DNA of 64,000 nt. It comes from Chamaecyparis obtusa (lineage: Eukaryota; Streptophyta; Pinopsida; Cupressales; Cupressaceae). How positions within the stretch are numbered: the first letter of the stretch is position 1; the number at the start of each line of letters is the position of its first letter. This document shows, one piece after another, positions 47,360 through 60,925 of the stretch. The notes beneath the pieces were generated by a model that saw only the letters and a program-made list of their open reading frames with translations, searched no databases and was not told the origin of the DNA. The translations under genes and the position numbers were made by a program. The stretch lies in the NCBI GenBank assembly GCA_027943335.1, contig BSBK01006347.1, positions 1,291,001 through 1,355,000 of the forward strand, in the 5' to 3' direction.

Positions 47360-50300
47360 CTAGGTTTCCACACTGGGAACTCTAGGACTCTTAGCTCACT
47401 TATTGCTCAATATTTTGCATAGTTTAATTTTGGTTTATCATTATAAGATAAGATCCTAGATATAGGAACTATGTTCTTGGTATTCGTGTTATAGTATTTT
47501 TTTAAAAGTGTACCCATTATTATAAGATTAGGTTGTCTTACATAAATTACTTCTATTTTTCTTTCTAAAAATAATGAATGAGCCTCCTAAGTACTTTCTT
47601 AGATAGTGAATATCTTTCTAGTAAATAAATGTTAATTAATTCCTCATATTTTATGTCACCTTTTTGTTGTACTCCTAGAAAGACTCAAATTAGTATTACA
47701 AGTTATTTTATACCATAAGTGTTGATAGTAGCAACCATATCTCCTCTAAAACTTGTCATCACGAGTGCTTGTTATAGCGATTATAGGTTTCTTGATTGAC
47801 TTGAAAAGGCTTAACACCTTATTCTATTTTAAATATCATAATAGATATGTGTGATCAATGAATCTAGCTAATGATGTTACCATGGTAGTTCTCCTTATTA
47901 TAGATTCAAATGATGAAGTTACTAAATATGTATTATAGGCTATTGTAAGGACTGAAATATTGTGTCTCTCTCTTTCTCTTTCCATATTTTAGAATAGAAT
48001 TGAAAAATAAATCCTTGTACAAAACATGAATTCAGGACCTTATTAATTGTGTTGCGACATTGGAATTCTTGGGTAATCCTTTTGGTCATGTTGTTGTTGA
48101 AGAATTACAAATAGTGGGGAACATCTACTAAATTAACATTGTGAGTATTTCTCTTGGGATTTATATGCAAATGATAATGTGACATGATGCATGATTGATT
48201 TTGTTTTTATAACACCTGAATGTTTACATGAATTAAATTAGGGTTATTTGATAATAATAACCACAAATTAAAAATAAATATCTCTTCTCTATTCATGATG
48301 AATGACCATCAAATGATGTTATCTATATAAAGTAAAAATAAGATTTAATTTGTTGATTTTGGAAATTCTTGGCTAAAAGACCTAAGGTCCATTTGTGACT
48401 ATAAGCCTATGTAGAGAGTAACCATAGAGATGAAATTAGGATTTTTTCATAATGAAATGAATATGTGTTCTTTTGGTACAATGATTGAAGGAATAGGTAG
48501 GGTTGATGTAATATTTTCTTGACTATCTTTCTAAAATTGTTTATTCTTGACTTGGTGAATAGGTAATATTTAGATGAAATATGAATGCTATGGTAAGTCC
48601 AGTAATGATGTGATTATCCTCCCCAAATTGCAATATTAGGCAATTGAGAATTCAATGTATTTCCTTATTAGTATTGAAGTAATTATGTTAGTGAAAACTA
48701 GTGTCTTGATATGTCTATACGGTGTGTTGTGTCTTTATTGGAGGGATTTATCATGTGTAATGAAAGTACCTAGCTAATTCATTTATTTGAAAAGATGATA
48801 CTTGGTCCACTCTTAGTGTCCCTAATTGGGTGAAAATTAAATATCCATAATGGTTTATAATGAGTAGTTGTGAATTTATTGTGACTAATAAATGTATGTA
48901 GTTCAAGTTTATTGTTTCTTTTCCTTAATTAAAACAAATATGTGTTGATTCGATGACTCTTGAAGAAATGCAGTGTATCATTTTTCCTTGTGCCTTATTT
49001 TATATAAGTTAAATTCATCTTGCAAATAGATGTTATTGTCTCATATTATGGGAATGGTAGAGATTGATATGTGTGCATTGGATATTGGCATATGCCCATG
49101 AGGAGGTGAAATGTGATTAAGTATGTCATTGGTATTTTGTACCAGGTAGACAAAGTGAGTTGTGAAAATAAAATAAAATAAAAATTGGAATATATGGATA
49201 CTATGTGATGTTATTGTGTACTTCCTTGTAAATGTGATAAAACCAGTGCCAGTGCTTATGTTGGGTGTTGTGTATAACCAGTAATTATTTGAGTTACATG
49301 GAGTGGTGCAATATAAGTTTCATCCACGGAAGTTATGTTTTGGATAAGGGTATGGGAGAACCATACCACTCATGTGTTGCTTTCTTGTTTGTCACCCCAC
49401 TGAGTGCCAACCCATGAGTGTTGGTAATTTAGTATGTGGAGGGGTAGTAGTAGCACCATTTCCTCGGGTATTTATGTGGCATATGTATAATGGCGACGTG
49501 AAGTGACCTTAGCTTCCACTACTCGAGGGAAAAGAGTAAACGATGATTCCCCTTATGATCAACCTAAACATTTGGTTCATAAGTGTTTATCCTAATTTCC
49601 ATAGTTCTTGAGCAAAATACCAATACTGGATATGAACCTCTATGAGGAGATATATGATTTATGGATATGTACATTTCTATGCGGTCTAGCATGTGGAGGG
49701 AGATTTTGTTAGCCCATGCTATGATGGATACTGTATTCGCACATGTTCCGACATGATGCAATGAATATGATGCCACGCCCCACTATTGTTCTGACATAGT
49801 GTGAGGTGATGATGTCGTGTTGTTGATGGTAGCGAGCCGATCTTGAGAACACGATGCCACGTACATGATTACGTGAAGGCGCAGTATATGTATGTATTTT
49901 GTGTCCTACTTGATGCAGAGTATATTGGTGATGTTTGCATGCTTGTAGAGGGGCACCCATGGATGCTTGGTTTGTAGACGCGGTAGGCATATGGGTGGGC
50001 CCAAGCCATGTATACCTCTGGCTACGATGATGATCTATGAGCGACATCGTTATGCGGGGTGTGTCTTGTGTGTGCCTACTCCACAAGGAACACTTCCATG
50101 CGACATATGACCAGAGTGTGCTTACTCCACTTGGTGTATGGTCATGTCAAGTGGGTTGGCATGCTTATTCTACACCATCCGATGCAGGGGTGTTGCCGAG
50201 GTGAACCCCCTATGTCATGTGGGTAGTGTTGCCCGGGCCCAACCACATGATGGGCTATTGCGATAGCTGGATGTTTTTCCCTCCTTCCTTGTGAGGTGAC

Positions 50301-51310
50301 TAGATATAGTCACATAGTGATGTGATGTGCAATTTATGATGAATTTATTTTATCTTTGGTTGTATAGACCAACAATTTTCTTATGTTTTTCTATGATAGT
50401 TTAGCCAAGACTTATGAAATTTATCTTGGATCCTTCTTATCTTATTGTTGAGATTGATAATTCTATTTTATTTATTTATTTAATATTATTGTTGAGATTT
50501 GATGGCTAAATTATCTCCTTTCGTAATGTTGGTCTTGTGTTGTGTTGTGATTCCTCACTAAAGACGCATGAGGCGGACTTAGTGAGTGTATACGAGGAAG
50601 TAGACGTAGGAAACCTTTGAGGATGGGGGTATGTGAGGCTGTTATGCAACTAGTATCCACTACCTTCCTATGTGTGGTGTATGTTCCTTGGAGGTTAACC
50701 ACCTTACACAAACAAGGGATATGACACACGGACTTGTATGGAGGGTCTTCATGACAAAGGCCCAAGACACCATCAAGCCACTATGTGAGGTATTGATTAT
50801 GGATTTTGGATATAGAAGAGACTGGTATTGTATCCCGGAGTGAGAGTTTGTCTAGAGAGGCTTATCCACTCCTAATCCTTGTGATGTGTAATCCCAGTGA
50901 TGTGGACTGATGATTATTTATGAGGCACATTTGGATATGTTCAATGTTTTATATTAGATTGAAATATATCGTTGTGTTGGATGAAAGTAAAAATTTGATT
51001 TACATGTATTGAAAGAGAAGGAATTTGTAACACCTTGATATGTTTTAAGGAAAATTGAGTGGTTCAAGATAGTTACCTTGGTTCTTACTTTCTAAGTAAA
51101 GGGAAAATTCTATTCATACTGATATTTGATCAAGATAGAGTTATCCTTGTTGGTGATAGTAAAATTGATTGGAATATATATTTCATGTTTTTTTTAGTGC
51201 ATAGATTCAAAGATTAGTTATGCATGGGATATCAATTAAAATGTGTGTAGGAGATAATGTCTGATGTATTTCCATTTCTAACTTGATGACTTCCAGGAGT
51301 AAGTCTCATC
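47360..51310. other. LARD internal region, non-coding
   Basis: Nearly 4 kb without a recognisable retroviral-type domain on either strand. The minus-strand open stretches at 49564-49776, 49709-50086 and 50511-50765 run against the element and have no recognisable family. 49700-50280 is richer in G+C and CpG than the rest. The last bases before the PPT could be a worn pol end. Confidence 0.7.
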
Positions 51311-51324
51311 TTATGGGGGGAGGA
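51311..51324 (+). other. Polypurine tract of the LARD
   Basis: TTATGGGGGGAGGA lies directly before the right LTR (TGTAACACC). Confidence 0.9.
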
Positions 51325-51678
51325 TGTAACACCCTCTCCGATGATTATACTTGGACTATTTGATTTGGACATTTTACATTATGATGATTAGAGCTATGAA
51401 TTCACATTTATGTTCTGATGATATGCTTATCAGATATTTAGATATACTCAGCTATGATTATTGTTTATTAAATTGGAAATCATTCATCTTGTATATACTT
51501 ATGAAGATTTAAAGAGCTAACCCAAGGATTTGGAAGCTAACCATTATATATATGTGATGCCTCATGCTTAATGTATATGTGATTGATGTGTTTTCATGAC
51601 TCAAGATGAAGTCGTAGTTACTCACTTAGTTGAGGTCCACACGATGTATCAATCCTGGTCATCTGTTTGCAAATGTCT

Positions 51679-51764
<86 letters not shown>
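51679..51764. repeat. (TA)n microsatellite in the 3' LTR
   Basis: TA run of about 86 bases with one T insertion near 51700, at the position where the 5' LTR has (TG)n. Confidence 0.97.
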
Positions 51765-51769
<5 letters not shown>

Positions 51770-54396
51770 TGTATCTCTTCTCGGTGATGCAGGCTTGCAA
51801 GTACCGGGCATCATCTCCACCTAGTCCCACAGGTCTGAGCGAGCCCTCAAAATCCTCGATCGTTGTTGTTGTTATGGAGATATCACCAGGGTTCCGCAAG
51901 AGGGAAGTCCTACCTCTGACCCTTTTATGTCCCTTAGGTGGAGAGTTTCTGAGTCAGTCCTTGTGCTGATAGTGAATTATTGTGTTATCTTAGTCTGTTA
52001 GATTATGTGGAGTGTGTTGCTTGCTTCTTGCATTTATGGAGTTTGAGGTTTTGAGTATGGTAGCTCTAATGGTCTTCATGGTATGTTCAATTTTTATTAG
52101 TAGATTATTGATGTGAATTATTGTTCATTTGAGGGTATGATTTAGTAATTTATTTTTATTAGTAGTTACTTATTTGTACAAGTGTATCTTGTTAGAAATA
52201 AGTTAGTATGTGATTTAATCATGTGACTTTAATATCAATAATAATAATAATAAATTTATAGTATTAATAATGTTTTAATAATAGTGGTAAATTCCAACTT
52301 ATGTTAGTAGTTACCTAATATATATCACTATTATATTTTGTGAAGAATATGAATTAGTAAGTGGGTTCAAATTATAATGTATTTGATTTAAATGATAATA
52401 TACCTAATATGTAAATATTTGTAATATTAATAATAATGTGTCTTACTATGGTATATGTACACATAAGCATATAGGTGCACACATATGCCTATGATTACAT
52501 ATATATTTATATAATTATATGCGTGAAGGAAATTATTATAAGATAATAATGAAACAATGTTAGTTTCATGGATGGTAAATATGGTTGGTAAATTCTATTA
52601 CCTTAGTTAAGTAACTTAGTAAATTTATTCTTAAAATTAAATTATCTATTGTCTTCCTTGAATTAAGAGGACATAAATCTAAAAATATTATTAATACTAT
52701 TTATCCCTTCACGGGAATAGATCTACTAATTATATTTATCCTAAACTATTAACTAATAGATAGTTGGGATAGTTGCATCAGTTGATTTTCCCTTGCAACT
52801 ACTCCCTCCAATCTATTTACATGAGAGATTCTTGTGTGAGAGAGGAGTGGAGATAGGAAATTAGATTTGAGGAGAGGCCATATTCTTTTAGATAGAATAA
52901 GAAAGCTATAGTTTTGAGAAGAGAGAATTTATTATTCTCTGAGAAGATCATGAATTAGATTGGTTCCTGAAGAGGCTGGAGTTTGTTTCCAGAAGGAGTC
53001 TGAAGAAGTGATTGAATTGGGCTGAGACCGCTTGGATCTTCCTCTCCCCAACAATTGTTGCTCATAGGACTCTAGGTAGGATCTATCCTAGAGACGATCC
53101 TTCTATTTGTTTACTTGTTTGCATTGCTATTGGTGCCTTATTGTTAATTTGTGTAATTTAATAATTTAATTTTATTGAGCACTATTTCTTTATGTTTTAG
53201 ATATTGCAATGAATTGTCTTTTGGATTAAATAAGTGAGTTTTTTTGTAGAGAAATCTGCTCACACTTGGTTATGATATCCTAAAAATTAATTCCAGATTT
53301 ATCTTCTTCACATTCTCCCCTTTCTGAAACATATTTAAATTTTTAATTTGGTTAACGTATGTGAAATTTATAGTTATTTTAAGTCAGTGTTATTTTATTG
53401 AAATGTATAAGCAACTAGATATTTATCTAGTATAGTTGCAAATGTAGTTGTCCATAAAAGAAATTTCTAAATTTAACAATTACCACAAATTTTAATAGAG
53501 TATGAATATTTAGAAACATGGTTATTTTGTTTAATATAAATTAACACTAGATAAAAAGAAATATTATCTTTTGGATAATATTATGGCTATAATTTTTCTA
53601 TGTGATTGGTGTATATGCTTCTTGATTTAAGCATTGTGTTTTTATTTTATTTTATTTATAAATGTTGTTGGTTGCACTATAACTATGATTTGTTTTCTTA
53701 TTTTTATTTTATTTTTTTGGTAATCATGTTTTAATATAAGTTTTCTCTAGGAAAAAAAAGAAAAAGGATTATAAAGAAAGTTATAGATTTAGTTTGATTT
53801 GATAAATTTTATTAAAATAAAAATTATTGTGTCTCTTCCTATTTAGAATCTTTAACTTGTTATGTACATAAATAATTTTATGGTTGTGATTTGGTTAAAA
53901 TTATATTAAATTGAAAACTTCTTTAGAGTATTGGTTGGTTATAAATAAATAGTTAGAAAAGATAATTTTTATTTTGAGTATGATTTAATATTAATTTTTT
54001 TTTTAAAAAAAAAATTAGTTTCTAGATCAATTTTGTTTAAGAAATCTAAAGATTACTTGAAAATGAATAAATGAAACATTAAATAGACTTTGATAAAACC
54101 TTAATCATTACCTAGAATCTTATTCAAGTGTCATGCAATTCTAGAGGGTGCAATGGTGTATTAGTGTGACTAGTTAGTTAAATACCAAACTTCTATAGAG
54201 GTAAATTTTATTGAAGTTGAATATCAAGATCTCTATAAGAGTTAATAATAAATACGTTTTATATTATTAAGATTAGAATTAATCATAAAATATCCAATTA
54301 AGGATACTTAAGTTTAATGGAAATGATGTATTAAATGTGTTGAGTTTAGAAGATGAAGATGGTGCCTCATGGTACTTATAATACTACACTATATGC

Positions 54397-54867
54397 TTGA
54401 GTGAGGTTATGTGGTCATGTATATTTGTACCTCTAATTGAAATATACATAATTAGTAGTTGTTACAAGTTTGAATGGGCAATTATATGTTTGTCATTCCT
54501 TCTTGTAGATGCCTATGGTTATGGTTGTGCACTTGTAGACATGTCCTTGGTTCTCTTATTCATTCTTAGTCTAATTGTGGATAACTTGTTATTCATTCGA
54601 TTTCATATCATCATAACTAGGTCGATCATTGGGAATAGAAGAGGTATTGAGCATATGTCATGTTTTCATGGGATTTTACATGTACTTAGGGATTGTGATG
54701 TTTATAATGGTTATCCTAATTTAATGATGTTAATTATGATGATGATTTTAATGTACCGAATTATGATTATCCTAAGATTTGGCTATATTTCATTCCTATG
54801 TTTGCTTGGAAGGCACTTTAGGAAGTACTATAACAGGTTTCATGAATATTATATTAGTGTGAGTTAA
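54397..54867 (+). other. 156-codon open frame inside the 3' LTR
   Basis: Counterpart of 46242-46712, same start and stop. It differs at seven residues (R/H, S/G, Q/R, C/Y, R/G, L/H, S/N). No recognised family. Confidence 0.2.
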
Positions 54868-55011
54868 ACTCTATTTTTTTAGTTATGGAATTAGTTATCA
54901 ATTTTAAGTATAGGACTTTGTCCCTGTTCCACCTAAGTGGGTGGCAACCGAAGGGAAAACTGTCTAGGGAACAAGACCCTAGAAAGGGTTGCGTACCCGC
55001 TTTCTTGATTT

Positions 55012-55020
55012 TATAAATAG
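55012..55020 (+). promoter_or_regulatory. TATA box in the 3' LTR
   Basis: TATAAATAG, the counterpart of the box at 46857. It could drive transcription into the flanking repeat. Confidence 0.45.
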
Positions 55021-55502
55021 ATAGTCTAGAATGGGGAGAGTCAAACTATGAAGTCTCTGAGCGTGAACGTAGGCAAGGCCATCGATGATGAGCCCCCGAG
55101 GCTTAGGTCTAGTCCCTTAGGGTTTGTCTTTAAGTTTCTAATGCAATGATTTCACTTCTTCTTAATAATGATTCTCATAGCTAAGCTATCAATAAAGAAT
55201 TTATTTATGATGGAATTTTATCTAATGTTTGCATCTAGATGTTTAGATGTGTGTAGTTACAGGTGTTGGACATGGTGGTAATCATGTAAAAGAAAGTTAG
55301 CGATATTCAGGTATGCAAGAATAATAATTTGCTAATTGAGAAGGACAAGTAGTATGATCTCTTTATTCTCTTGACTTCTAGTAACATTGAATAAATCAAA
55401 TTAGATTATGTTCTGCCACTTTATTGGAAAAAAATTGTATAGTGTGTATGACTTAATGAGTATAATGTCCTTGAGCCAAGGGTTCCTTGGTGGGGCATTA
55501 CA

Positions 55503-56602
55503 TTTCAAATAGTTTTCATCAATGATTTACGAACATGAATCTGAATGAATGAGTTAGTAGAGCCACACGTACCCCAAACATGATGCAATAGGAAATTAAA
55601 AGGAGCTTCAAATTTCAATCACAAAATATAGGTATAAAGCCAAAGTGGATTAAACCACCCATACCCCATTCTAAAGCTCCCATTTTGGTACAGGTAGAGA
55701 GGACATTGTCAAATAATTTGGCTTTATACCTACCAATTACATTTGTTTGAAAGTTTCTAAAGCTATTTCAACAAATCCACTTTCTACAAAATATGCAGAG
55801 ATGGGATAGGATGGATAACATATTTTCAGAATTATTAGTACATCAAGTGGATTTAATATTATTGGATATTTTACGGTAAGTTACATCAGAGTAGATTGGA
55901 ATGACTGAGAGAATCTTTTTAAAAATTTAAAACCCTAAAATATCTACGAGGCAAAGGAACGGGATATTAGTTGAATGTCAGCATAGAAAATAACCATACC
56001 TGATACAGTCTACCTACACTGGATCAAGTAATGAATATGGAAACCTACAGAAGAAGAAACGTAAAATAGAAACTCACAGAAGAAAAAATGTAAAATAGGG
56101 AAAAAAATGACTTGCATTTGAAATAGAAGGAAAACTGATACTTACTGCTTGAGGGTTTTCAAATCTGTAACGCAAATGAAAAGCAAGAGAGACTATTGAA
56201 GCACTCTCAAATCTGTAGATGGGAATGAAGGGCGACGATGTTAATGTAATAAAACATTAAGCCCAATCTCAAACATTTAGTTGTTGCAAACGGAACATGC
56301 ACACGACACGTAGCCACTAGGACACAACCAAGCTTACATGCAAGATGCCACACGAAACCTCCCGTAAATGACATGTGCCCTTGCAAACTGCCACGCTCCC
56401 ATCCCTGCAACCCTATTTTTTCTCTAAAATTTCCCAGACAGAAAATGGAAAAGACTAGGAGGAAAAATGTGTCACCAATAGCGAAAAAAGGATTTATATT
56501 TATGACAAGCGTTTAATTCTTAAATTTCTTCAACACTATAGTTTTTGGCATGAATTTTCCATCTAAGGCAATCGAAAACTTTAGTCTCTGCCTTAACTCA
56601 GG
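55503..56602. repeat. Family R repeat, copy 3, right part
   Basis: Resumes after the LARD with the second TTTCA and matches 19507-20600 and 32045-33130. At GGGACTAATA the usual continuation into the OTU region is replaced by the start of copy 4. Confidence 0.85.
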
Positions 56603-57776
56603 GACTAATAATAATGGATAATTTAGTTATATAAACATCTTCATTATTTTAGTTAAAATAATTTTTTAGGTGAGTGTTAAGATTATCAAATAAATAGTAA
56701 ATGTATATTTTATTATTTTAATTAAAAGTCTATTTAACTTTCAAATAAATGTTATATTAGACTATATAATAGGTGATAAAAATTAATTTGTTGTAGTTTT
56801 ATAGTTGGAATGATTAAAATGAAGATCCTATCATTATGACTAACTAAAGTTAAAATATTTATCCTTATCATTCACAAATAAAACCCTTTTAGGAATGTCA
56901 TATATCTCAAATCATTCACATCATACATAGTCTAAGAGTGTCTAATTAATTATTTGATGGTAACATTCCCATAATAATCTATTATCATTAGCTTCCATCT
57001 TTAGTTTGCCTACATACTTTTAAATGTAAGGGGATAATTAATTATTCTAGTCAAGTAAAATAAATATTCATCTTAAAATTAAATTAAATGAAAGAAATAG
57101 ACCTAATATTTCTCTATGTAGTGCTCTATCTATGGTTATAAAACATTGTTCATATTTAATTAACTTTGGTATAGTTAAGGTACGTAACAAGATTACTATA
57201 TTTAGTAAAGGAGATACTCATGTAGTCCAAAATGCATGATTATCATCTTAGAATATATGTTGAATATTAATGATGGGAAATTGCATGGTATGGTATATGC
57301 ATGTAATTAAGTATGTAAATGTTATGTCTATATAGAATAATTTTTTTAATTTAATATTGAAGTTACATGCTTAAAAAAATCTATACCAAAGAAAATAAAT
57401 AACATAAAAAGAAAAATTGATGAAGTTGAAGTATATAATATAAAGCATTATTAATTTTTGCAATTATAAATTTGTGGTATACTTATAAGATATATGTGTT
57501 TATTTAGTTCTCATCCTAATTTTGATTGAGCAAATGATTCTCTTGAAATTATTTGTTAATTTAAAAATATTAAAAGTAAAAAAAAAGTCTATGGATCAAA
57601 AGAAGAAAATTATGTATTTGATGATGTATGAATATTCAACCTTGTCATATTCAACTATTGATCATACATGTTTCTCAGTTGCGATGTAGATATATACGAT
57701 CAATGTTATTGAGGACAACAGCTGAATTACAAAGGGAGAATTGTTATGTGACTTTTTCTCCAAAGAAAATAAAGTT
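56603..57776. repeat. Family R repeat, copy 4, left part
   Basis: 56603-57000 matches 37432-37812. 57400-57757 matches 16960-17090. It is cut by the LINE insertion, whose target duplication CTCCAAAGAAAATAAAGTT is at 57758-57776. Confidence 0.8.
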
Positions 57777-57959
57777 TTTGATTGAGGATAAAATAGTTTT
57801 TGAAGGGAACACTAACCCTTTACATTAAGAAGAAATATAGGAAGAATAAGCACAAAGCAAAAAGAGACTATTGGGGGCCAAGAAAGAGAACATTAGAGAC
57901 CCCCCACCACAAGCAACCAGCAAAAAATAGACCAACAGACAAAAAAGGAATGAAGACAA

Positions 57960-59866
57960 AAAAAATAGCACAGCTAAGACATTTTTTCCATAAATTTTTC
58001 TATGTCTTCCTTCAGCAAGTCAAATTGCTGGATGGACTCTCGGAGAGCCATGATTTCCTTTGAGTTGCCAGCTTTCTTCTTTTTCTTACTAGCTCTAGTA
58101 CGAGATCTCGGGCCAGCAGGGGTAGAGCCTTTATCATCTTCTTCTTCTACAACAATAGGACTATTGTTCCCTACCAGCACAAAGAGAAGAGCCCGCAGGT
58201 TGTCAGTGGTCACCTTCATACCCTCAAAGTTCTGCTTCATAATTCTGCTGAGGGTATCTTCAATGCTCAGGATACGGCTAGAGGTAGTCTGCATGTATAA
58301 ATTGACAACATCATTTTTTTTGGTTTGAGCTTCTCCATTAGCCCTTTTCCATCAACATCAATCAGGGTCTCAACATTTCTTTTAGCAGATAGGCTTGGCA
58401 AGCAGCAGGGCAATTTTGTTCACTCTATCCTCCAGCTTCGAGTACTTGATAGCGACATCTTGGATTTTTTCATACAGCCAGAAGTTCATATGCGTATCCA
58501 TTCTAGCACACTCTTTGAGAACCTACATGAATCCAAAATTCCCTTTACCCTTCTCGGTAATTTCCTCCTGACCTCTTCCAAGTTCCTTCTCAGGTTCCTT
58601 CTTGTCAATGCCCTCTTCTTTTTTCTCTTCAACCTTCTTAGAGATAACCCTAGAGTTTGTAGCCTCCTTAGAGGATGAGTCTTCATAATCCACAAGATTC
58701 GGGGAAGTGGGGATTTTCTAAGGGTTAGTATACTCTTCAGTGTGATTCGTGGAGATGGTAACAGGAGGATTAGTCCCCACCATAGCAAGGGGGCTAGCAC
58801 CAACATCATTTTTCTCTATCTTAGTGGTCTCATTAGGAAGTAGTTATCATTCGGGCCTTCAGTCACCAAAACTCAAGTTTTGGCACTATTGGTTTTGTCT
58901 CTCTCAGTATCCGAAAAGGGCTCAGTGAATTTTTCCTAAGATTCTTGATCCTCCTCATCATGCTAGTCGCTAAGGTTTTCATCTTCTCCATGCACCTCTA
59001 TATCATCCTTAGTTTCCATACCCACCTCCTTAGAGAGAAATTTAGCCGCTTCAGCCATGTCAATGTTAATATATTCCTTCCACACTCCAGTGTCTTCATC
59101 AGTGTCCATACCAGCCTCCTCCGTGAGGAATTTGGCTGCTTCGACCATTTGTTCAATAGGGTTACCTTTCTTTTTCTTTTTGGGAGTGTTACTGCCAGTC
59201 AATAGGGATCTTTTACCCTTCTTATCCTTATTCTTCCCAGAGTCCAGGGTAGAATCCTAGAAATTAAACTTAGCATACTCATAAATGAGAAAAATAAGCC
59301 CATCGTGCAGAATAGGCTTCTCAGGGTTTTTCCTGTGCTCCATAATGTTAGTGCCAAGAGATTGAAGTAGAAGGTAAGGAAAATAAATTTTCCTCTTGTA
59401 AGGAAAATGATTCACCAACATGAAATAAAAGTTATAGACTTGTAAAATAACCCTCAAGAGTAAAGTACTACATAAGGGCTTTCACAAGTTTACCCCATAG
59501 CAGCTTCATATGCTTATGAAGAACATAATCCCCAGATTGTTTTACGAGGAGGTATTTTTCACCTAAAGACTTGGAATACATTCTAGCTGCATTTTGGGTC
59601 ATAACCCTACCTCTATAATACTTCAAACCAAACATTTGTGAACTCGTAATCTTAGAGATAAGCTTTTGAGTAATAGTAAAGGTCTTACCACAAAGGGTAA
59701 CTTCATCGTTATCCCAGCTATCAACGAATTCCTTGGAGATGTCCTTGTCATAGCCATGTAATTTCTCCATATAAGTAGTGACCCCACCCTCCTTGAGCTT
59801 TTCCCAGACTTTATCCTCCTTCCATTTACACACAGTCAGTTCATCCCGTTTCATTTTACCGCCCAT
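57960..59866 (-). pseudogene. LHGYD-type retroelement ORF behind the LINE
   Basis: The minus strand from 59866 reads MGGKMKRDELTVCKWKED, then YMEKLHGYDKDISKEFVDSW, then SKITSSQMFGLKYYRGR. The layout recalls the Tat-like ORF at 3643 (LNGYDEEITLEF...SGLP..GE), so I take them as distant relatives. After frame changes come HFPYKRKIYFPYLLLQSL, a repeated Glu-rich AEAAKFL-EE-GMDT phrase (59000-59140), and a Lys-rich coiled coil (58294-57974). It is broken by stops and shifts. Its role is unknown. Its position downstream of RNase H is not usual for a LINE. Confidence 0.55.
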
Positions 59867-60129
59867 TTTATCAAGAGCCCAGTGGCTAGTCTTAGGTACA
59901 AGGAAATTAACTTTGCCAAAATCGCTAAAAAAATGTAGAGCAATAGAGTACTAAAGAAGGTTTCCACTTTAATAGGGTTAAAGAAGGAAATGAAGATGCA
60001 ATACCCACACTTGCTTTTATTTATGCCTTGTCCAGGGAGCGTGTGAGATGCTATCGTGAGGCTTTTACATCATTTATCCTTTCTTATCATCATAATTTCT
60101 AATTAATTTGGGATTCTGGTGGATTTGGT

Positions 60130-60631
60130 TGTACCTTATGAGGCTAAGGACTTCATTACTTAAGCCTTGATTTCCTTGCCAGCAACTGACATCATCACTA
60201 TGAGATCCCACATTCGCCAGGTTGTCAGCCACAGTGTTAGATTCTTTGAACACGTGGATGACATGGGTGTCCTCAAAATCATTTAAATACCTTTTGATCT
60301 AGGTAATGATGTGACTTGTATTCCATGACAGTTTATTATTACCTTTGATGCAGTTGATGGTATTCATAGAGTCACCTTCCAGCCACAATTTAGTGAAATT
60401 TTGATCCTTAGCCAGCTTACAAGCATAAAGGGCAGCCATGGCCTCTACCATGTGGCTAGACTGGATTCCAATAGGTATAGTAGTAGCAGAAACACAATAA
60501 CCTTGGGGATTTCTAATAATACTCCCACATCCAGCAATGTGTGGGTTACCCTTCATCGAGCCATCAAAATTAGCTTTGTACCATCCAGGGGGGAGAATGC
60601 CAGACAGCACCATCATGCTTACTGACAACAT
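60130..60631 (-). pseudogene. LINE RNase H domain
   Basis: WYKANFDGSMKGNPHIAGCG, then SSHMVEAMAALYACKLAKD, then KLWLEGDS, then HVFKESNTVADNLANVG: the RVT_3-type RNase H of plant LINEs, with catalytic Asp (FDGS), Glu (VEAMA) and Asp (EGDS) all visible. A stop at 60299 interrupts it before the final helix. Confidence 0.88.
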
Positions 60632-60925
60632 TCTTAGTTATAGAGGAGAAATTCTAGTGATTGAGGACATCCTCATCAGTAATGTCTTCCATTATTTTAG
60701 GTGTTTTCTCGCAAGCCAAGTGAATGTTTTCAACAATACTTATAATAGCTTTAAAGCCAACCAGCAAAGGCATAGAGAGATTGTTTCTGAATATTCAGTT
60801 GTTTCTTTCTTTCCATATACTCCCAATAACATGGGGCGCAGTGTAATTCTAGATCAATTTACCCAAATTGTGAGAAAAAGGAGGGTACCACTAGGAAATG
60901 AAGTCTTGATAGAGTTAGGGAGAAC

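Larger units (their letters stand above)
43302..55502 (+). mobile_element. Complete non-autonomous LTR retrotransposon (LARD), 12.2 kb
   Basis: Two LTRs of 4043 and 4178 bp (TGTAACACC...ATTACA) flank 3980 bp of internal DNA. A tRNA-Met PBS lies 2 bases after the left LTR and a PPT directly before the right LTR. The element is flanked by a 5-bp duplication TTTCA (43297-43301, 55503-55507), and R copies 1 and 2 show the empty site (GGATATTTCAAA). The internal part encodes no gag, protease, RT or integrase. Long LTRs plus a non-coding interior define large retrotransposon derivatives; such elements need enzymes supplied by a relative. Confidence 0.92.
51325..55502 (+). repeat. 3' LTR of the LARD
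   Basis: Near-identical partner of 43302-47344. Where the left LTR has (TG)n, this one has a (TA)n run (51679-51764). In a 471-base sample (54397-54867) there are 13 differences from the left LTR, 12 of them transitions. Confidence 0.92.

Noticed and set aside
49564..50086. Minus-strand frames in the LARD interior (70 and 125 codons)
   Set aside because: They run against the element, match no domain I know, and overlap each other in different frames.
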